From the NCBI GenBank assembly GCA_018061385.1, contig JAGOUF010000040.1, positions 1 to 10,404 of the forward strand: a stretch of 10,404 bases of DNA, read 5' to 3'. Position numbers and translations under genes: made by a program. Positions 8,701-10,404 of the stretch are shown here, one piece after another. Source of the stretch: Chitinophagaceae bacterium. GTDB taxonomy: Bacteria; Bacteroidota; Bacteroidia; Chitinophagales; Chitinophagaceae. Position 1 is the first letter of the stretch, and each line of letters begins with the position of its first letter. Below the pieces are notes generated by a model. It searched no databases, was not told the origin of the DNA, and saw only the letters and a program-made list of their open reading frames with translations.

Positions 8701-10404
8701 TGTTTACAATAAAAATATTGTTTTTAACAACAGTAGTTGTTGAAGTAGCATTGTAAAAACAAGTATAAGTGGTTGAAGTTCCAGCACCGCTCATAACAAC
8801 AGTATTGTTAAATACATTGGTTGGGTTGGCAGCAGGGTTGTACACATAAATACCGTAGTATCCGGGGTATGAAGTACCTTGGCTGTTACCATTAACTACG
8901 TTATTGGCAACTAATGTGGCACCAGCAGTAGCAACAGATGTAGACCAATAACAGTAAATGCCATAACCTCCAAAGTTGTTAACTTTATTACGGGTAATGC
9001 GACTTGAAACACCAGCAGTACTATTTTGGTTGTAATAAAAATACAAACCCATATAGCCATAGTGTTCACCTTGCATGTTAATGGTGTTGTTATCTACTAT
9101 TACAGGGTTATATGAATAACTAATGTACGCACCATAATAATTTGAGTTGTTTATTAAATTATTAGTAAATATGTTGTTTCTGTTGTACAAAGCATTAGAT
9201 GCGCCATAAAATGCTAAAGTATATCCAGCACCAGTAATGGTGTTGCTATCTACTAATACAGAATCAGCACGCATGGCCGAAACTCCAGTAGCACCAGCAG
9301 TTCCTGTATAAATAATACCGTAACCAGTACTTGCAGTACCAGTTATAATTGGCACATTAACATTGCAATTAATTACTTTAACACCAGTACCTTGGTTTGC
9401 GGTATTGGTACCTACTACACCTACGCCAGAGCTTGCACCACCACCAGTATTGTTAATGGTTAAATCTCTTACTGTGATATAACTTGCTTTGTCGATAAAA
9501 AATGCAGGTGCACCTGCCGAGTTTGTATTAATGATACAAGTTGTTTTGTTAGAGCCTTTAAAAGTAACTGTATTGGTAGCATTAGCGCCAATAACTGGGC
9601 CAGCAATTTTTACTTGTCCGCTGTATGTTCCTGGTCTAATATCAAACACAACTGGACCAGATATTCCGTTTGATAATGCGCTAGAAGCAATTGCAATTGT
9701 AGCAAAATCAGGAGTAGTACCACCTACTGTATACGTACCACTTAATGGTGTATAATATGCAGCAGCAACAGTATCGTTACTTGCATCAGCATCAGTTAAC
9801 GAATTAGGGCCGCTTGTGTAAGCCTTAATTAAATTAACAGCGCCTAAAGTAATTTGATTAGTGCTGGTAAATATTGCAGTATCAGCATCACATGTAATAA
9901 GTGTTTTGGCACTCATTAGTTGCGTAACAGGTGTTCCACCATTTAAAGTGTAACTTGCATTGTAAGAATACACCGTATTGTTACCAATGTTTTTTACGAT
10001 AATCGATAAATCTTGCGCACCAGCTGTAATTGGTGGAACTGGGTTTAACAATCTAGTAACAGCAAGGTTATTTGCAGCACCGCCTGAAAACTCGTATGCA
10101 CCAACATTTGGTGTAGTTAAGCTACGTGCGTTGCCATTAATATCTGTTGCAATATCTGCTGATAAATCAACGCCATATCCATTACATCCATCAGTTAATG
10201 CATAGTTGCCAGATAATGGTGAGGTGCGAATAAAAGATGGGGTATTGTTGTAAGAAGAATCTCCACCAACTGTGGCCGTTTTAAAATTAGTTGGGTTGTA
10301 AAATGCACCACGGTAAACTAAATTTCCGGTTGATGTATTAGTAGCATTCCAATATAAATTATAATTAATGTTATTACCAACTGGGTTTGTAGCAAAGTAA
10401 GCCG
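5750..10404 (-). CDS. Giant secreted beta-helix repeat protein with T9SS type A sorting domain, 5' end beyond right edge (partial)
   Basis: The frame is open for 1550 codons from the right edge to a TAA at 5750-5752. A TTG at 10049-10051 is sometimes usable as a start, but coding continues upstream of it without a stop and with clear homology to the later modules, so the true start lies outside the window. Using visible residue numbers: 1-105 end of a beta-helix module (GAYEF at 101-105); 106-220 CARDB/Ig-like; 221-672 beta-helix (GAYEY); 673-786 CARDB/Ig-like; 787-1222 beta-helix (GAYEV); 1223-1368 linker beta domain (LRISRND, then a STFGQFLATD strand); ~1370-1475 fibronectin-like, beginning LPVKLVTFIGK; ~1478-1550 T9SS type A sorting domain (VEVYPNPF, LSQGVYFVKV, QKLVKQ). 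In this family the tail directs crossing of the outer membrane by the Por/Spr machinery and is usually cleaved. The helices are rich in Asn, Thr, Gly and Tyr. The function is probably surface adhesion or glycan contact. The export route is confident; the ligand is unknown. Confidence 0.5.
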   Translation of the reverse strand, partial: AYFATNPVGNNINYNLYWNATNTSTGNLVYRGAFYNPTNFKTATVGGDSSYNNTPSFIRTSPLSGNYALTDGCNGYGVDLSADIATDINGNARSLTTPNVGAYEFSGGAANNLAVTRLLNPVPPITAGAQDLSIIVKNIGNNTVYSYNASYTLNGGTPVTQLMSAKTLITCDADTAIFTSTNQITLGAVNLIKAYTSGPNSLTDADASNDTVAAAYYTPLSGTYTVGGTTPDFATIAIASSALSNGISGPVVFDIRPGTYSGQVKIAGPVIGANATNTVTFKGSNKTTCIINTNSAGAPAFFIDKASYITVRDLTINNTGGGASSGVGVVGTNTANQGTGVKVINCNVNVPIITGTASTGYGIIYTGTAGATGVSAMRADSVLVDSNTITGAGYTLAFYGASNALYNRNNIFTNNLINNSNYYGAYISYSYNPVIVDNNTINMQGEHYGYMGLYFYYNQNSTAGVSSRITRNKVNNFGGYGIYCYWSTSVATAGATLVANNVVNGNSQGTSYPGYYGIYVYNPAANPTNVFNNTVVMSGAGTSTTYTCFYNATSTTTVVKNNIFIVNNGSYVPAYFAANPTGNVVNYNQYWNATNTTTGNLIYRGAFYNPTNYNTNTRGGDSSFNAAPTFVSATNLAITNGCIRGVNTNGLVNNDINETPRANEPNLGAYEYQSVALDLQVEAMPYPTAPITLGAQDLAVRVRNNGGNTVTSFNVAYTLNNGTPVTQSWTGTLPSCGTTTVIFNNFNQITLGNGANNIKVYTSTPNFMADGNPSNDTLSTTLNPPLIGTYVVGVAPSDFTSVSDAAGAIAGRGIGGSVIFNIKTGTYNGQVLLTQATGASAANTITFKSQANNADSVIIASNANYVVRFSNNANHYIFDKVSINQTNNTTSGYTLLLDNNCNFDTIRNCKISAPMYDGATVTASHYTLYTTAYTGNGLALMDNAFDGSYYGIRLYGSSRTAYHSNSIISGNTFTNFYYTPLYYIYYSVGAKVTNNTFIQPAGGTTTNYMYHYYCDSAFTYTNNVWQGNSSKTIYLYMYYSNNAPANKSIVANNRFSGSTSTYIYTGQTGTNNQDIVHNSFSTGNGYFYVGYATTLQPSFRVMNNVFSATGAYAYYFSAAPSSLYMTSDYNLVSSTGTTPYYAVSARSLPDMRTTYQGLERNSINYRSAFTSATNLTPNAADSAVWAINGRGTHLGLALNDVNNVARPQTPAAGVPDLGAYEVTPTSIPPLATAVPATPVAGGRQAFLFGTDTVATFTYDMFSSVPTSVTVRQYTGVRNPNANPLLNYSNVYIDAVASGFGGYLFDMDLHYKPAQIGTNPTESALRISRNDISYWSTYNFNTADTVDLTAKTIKATYVSTFGQFLATDALTPLPVKLVTFIGKASNKNADLMWQTATEKNASMFEVYAAVDGKNYHAIGEVKAKGNTNSVSNYNFTDINALANNNKVYYKLKMIDVNGEFEWSNIVVLSNNNANQTSVEVYPNPFNNNVTVSLTDNTKATIEIVSVDGVNVYNTTANTNKVELNLNQLSQGVYFVKVTQNGNTSVQKLVKQ
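5753..5972 (-). other. T9SS type A C-terminal sorting domain of the upstream gene
   Basis: The last ~73 residues of the upstream protein match the Por secretion-system C-terminal sorting domain (TIGR04183-like). They show an opening VEVYPNPF strand, a central IEIVSVDG-VNVY strand pair, the LSQGVYFVKV strand and a basic end, QKLVKQ. The domain abuts the stop codon, as expected for a cleavable secretion signal. This is the strongest taxonomic and functional marker in the window. Confidence 0.5.
6737..8386 (-). repeat. Module C of the upstream gene (CARDB-like plus beta-helix, ~550 residues)
   Basis: Visible residues 673-1222. The CARDB-like half is close to module B, but the beta-helix half is more diverged and more Tyr-rich (for example IYLYMYYSNN). 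Its last part lacks the YRGAFYNPTN block seen in modules A and B. It ends with GAYEV, after which the repeat pattern stops and the linker and C-terminal domains begin. Confidence 0.5.
8387..10087 (-). repeat. Module B of the upstream gene (CARDB-like plus beta-helix, ~567 residues)
   Basis: Visible residues 106-672. The module opens with PPITAGAQDLSIIVKN, a CARDB/Ig-like strand domain ending in DADASNDTV. SGTYTVGG then starts a beta-helix that finishes at GAYEY. The opening and closing motifs recur in module C (APITLGAQDLAVRVRN, GNPSNDTL, GAYEV). The central helix is Tyr- and Asn-rich. Confidence 0.5.
10088..10404 (-). repeat. Module A of the upstream gene (C-terminal part only)
   Basis: The first 105 visible residues include YWNATNTSTGNLVYRGAFYN, GGDSSYN and the closing GAYEF. 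The same landmarks recur in the next module (YWNATNTTTGNLIYRGAFYN, GGDSSFN, GAYEY). The similarity is visible at DNA level too, between about 10280-10404 and 8570-8695. The rest of this module is outside the window. Confidence 0.5.

Noticed and set aside
5750..10051. TTG at 10049-10051 as the real start of the upstream gene
   Set aside because: The frame stays open to the right edge and the upstream residues are homologous to later modules, including GAYEF and YRGAFYN. The gene therefore starts outside the window.

Overview
The window reads as part of a Bacteroidota chromosome. It is AT-rich. Both reading frames encode very large, Asn/Thr/Tyr-rich secreted repeat proteins. The one C-terminus that can be seen is a type IX secretion system (T9SS) type A sorting domain, with a YPNPF motif and a terminal QKLVKQ. 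I cannot name a genus.

The layout is simple. Two giant genes lie head to tail on the minus strand and neither is complete. The upstream gene occupies 5750-10404. Its N-terminus lies beyond the right edge, and 1550 codons are visible. It contains at least three copies (one cut by the edge) of a ~550-567 residue module made of a CARDB/Ig-like strand domain, a right-handed parallel beta-helix and a closing GAYE[FYV] motif. A short linker domain, a fibronectin-like domain and the T9SS tail follow. A strong intrinsic terminator (5681-5710) lies just past its stop. About 400 bp of AT-rich non-coding DNA follows, with a compact pair of interleaved inverted repeats and a simple hairpin.

The downstream gene starts at 5281 with a clear signal peptide and runs off the left edge, with 1760 codons visible. 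Its order is: F5/8 type C (discoidin-like) domain, CARDB-like domain, beta-helix 1, Ig-like domain, beta-helix 2, CARDB-like domain, lamin-tail-like domain, PKD/Ig-like domain, and the start of the same fibronectin-like domain found in the upstream gene. Its T9SS tail should lie just left of the window. The frame is open from 5281 to the left edge.

The two proteins are related secreted, probably surface-attached or released, adhesin- or glycan-binding-like products that share C-terminal architecture. They look like a tandem paralogous pair shaped by internal duplication. I see no RNA gene, mobile element, CRISPR array or enzyme with a recognisable catalytic motif. The plus strand holds only antisense shadow ORFs. 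I do not see a clear new system. The points most worth checking are the modular duplications, the Tyr-rich beta-helix stretches and the structured leader of the second gene.
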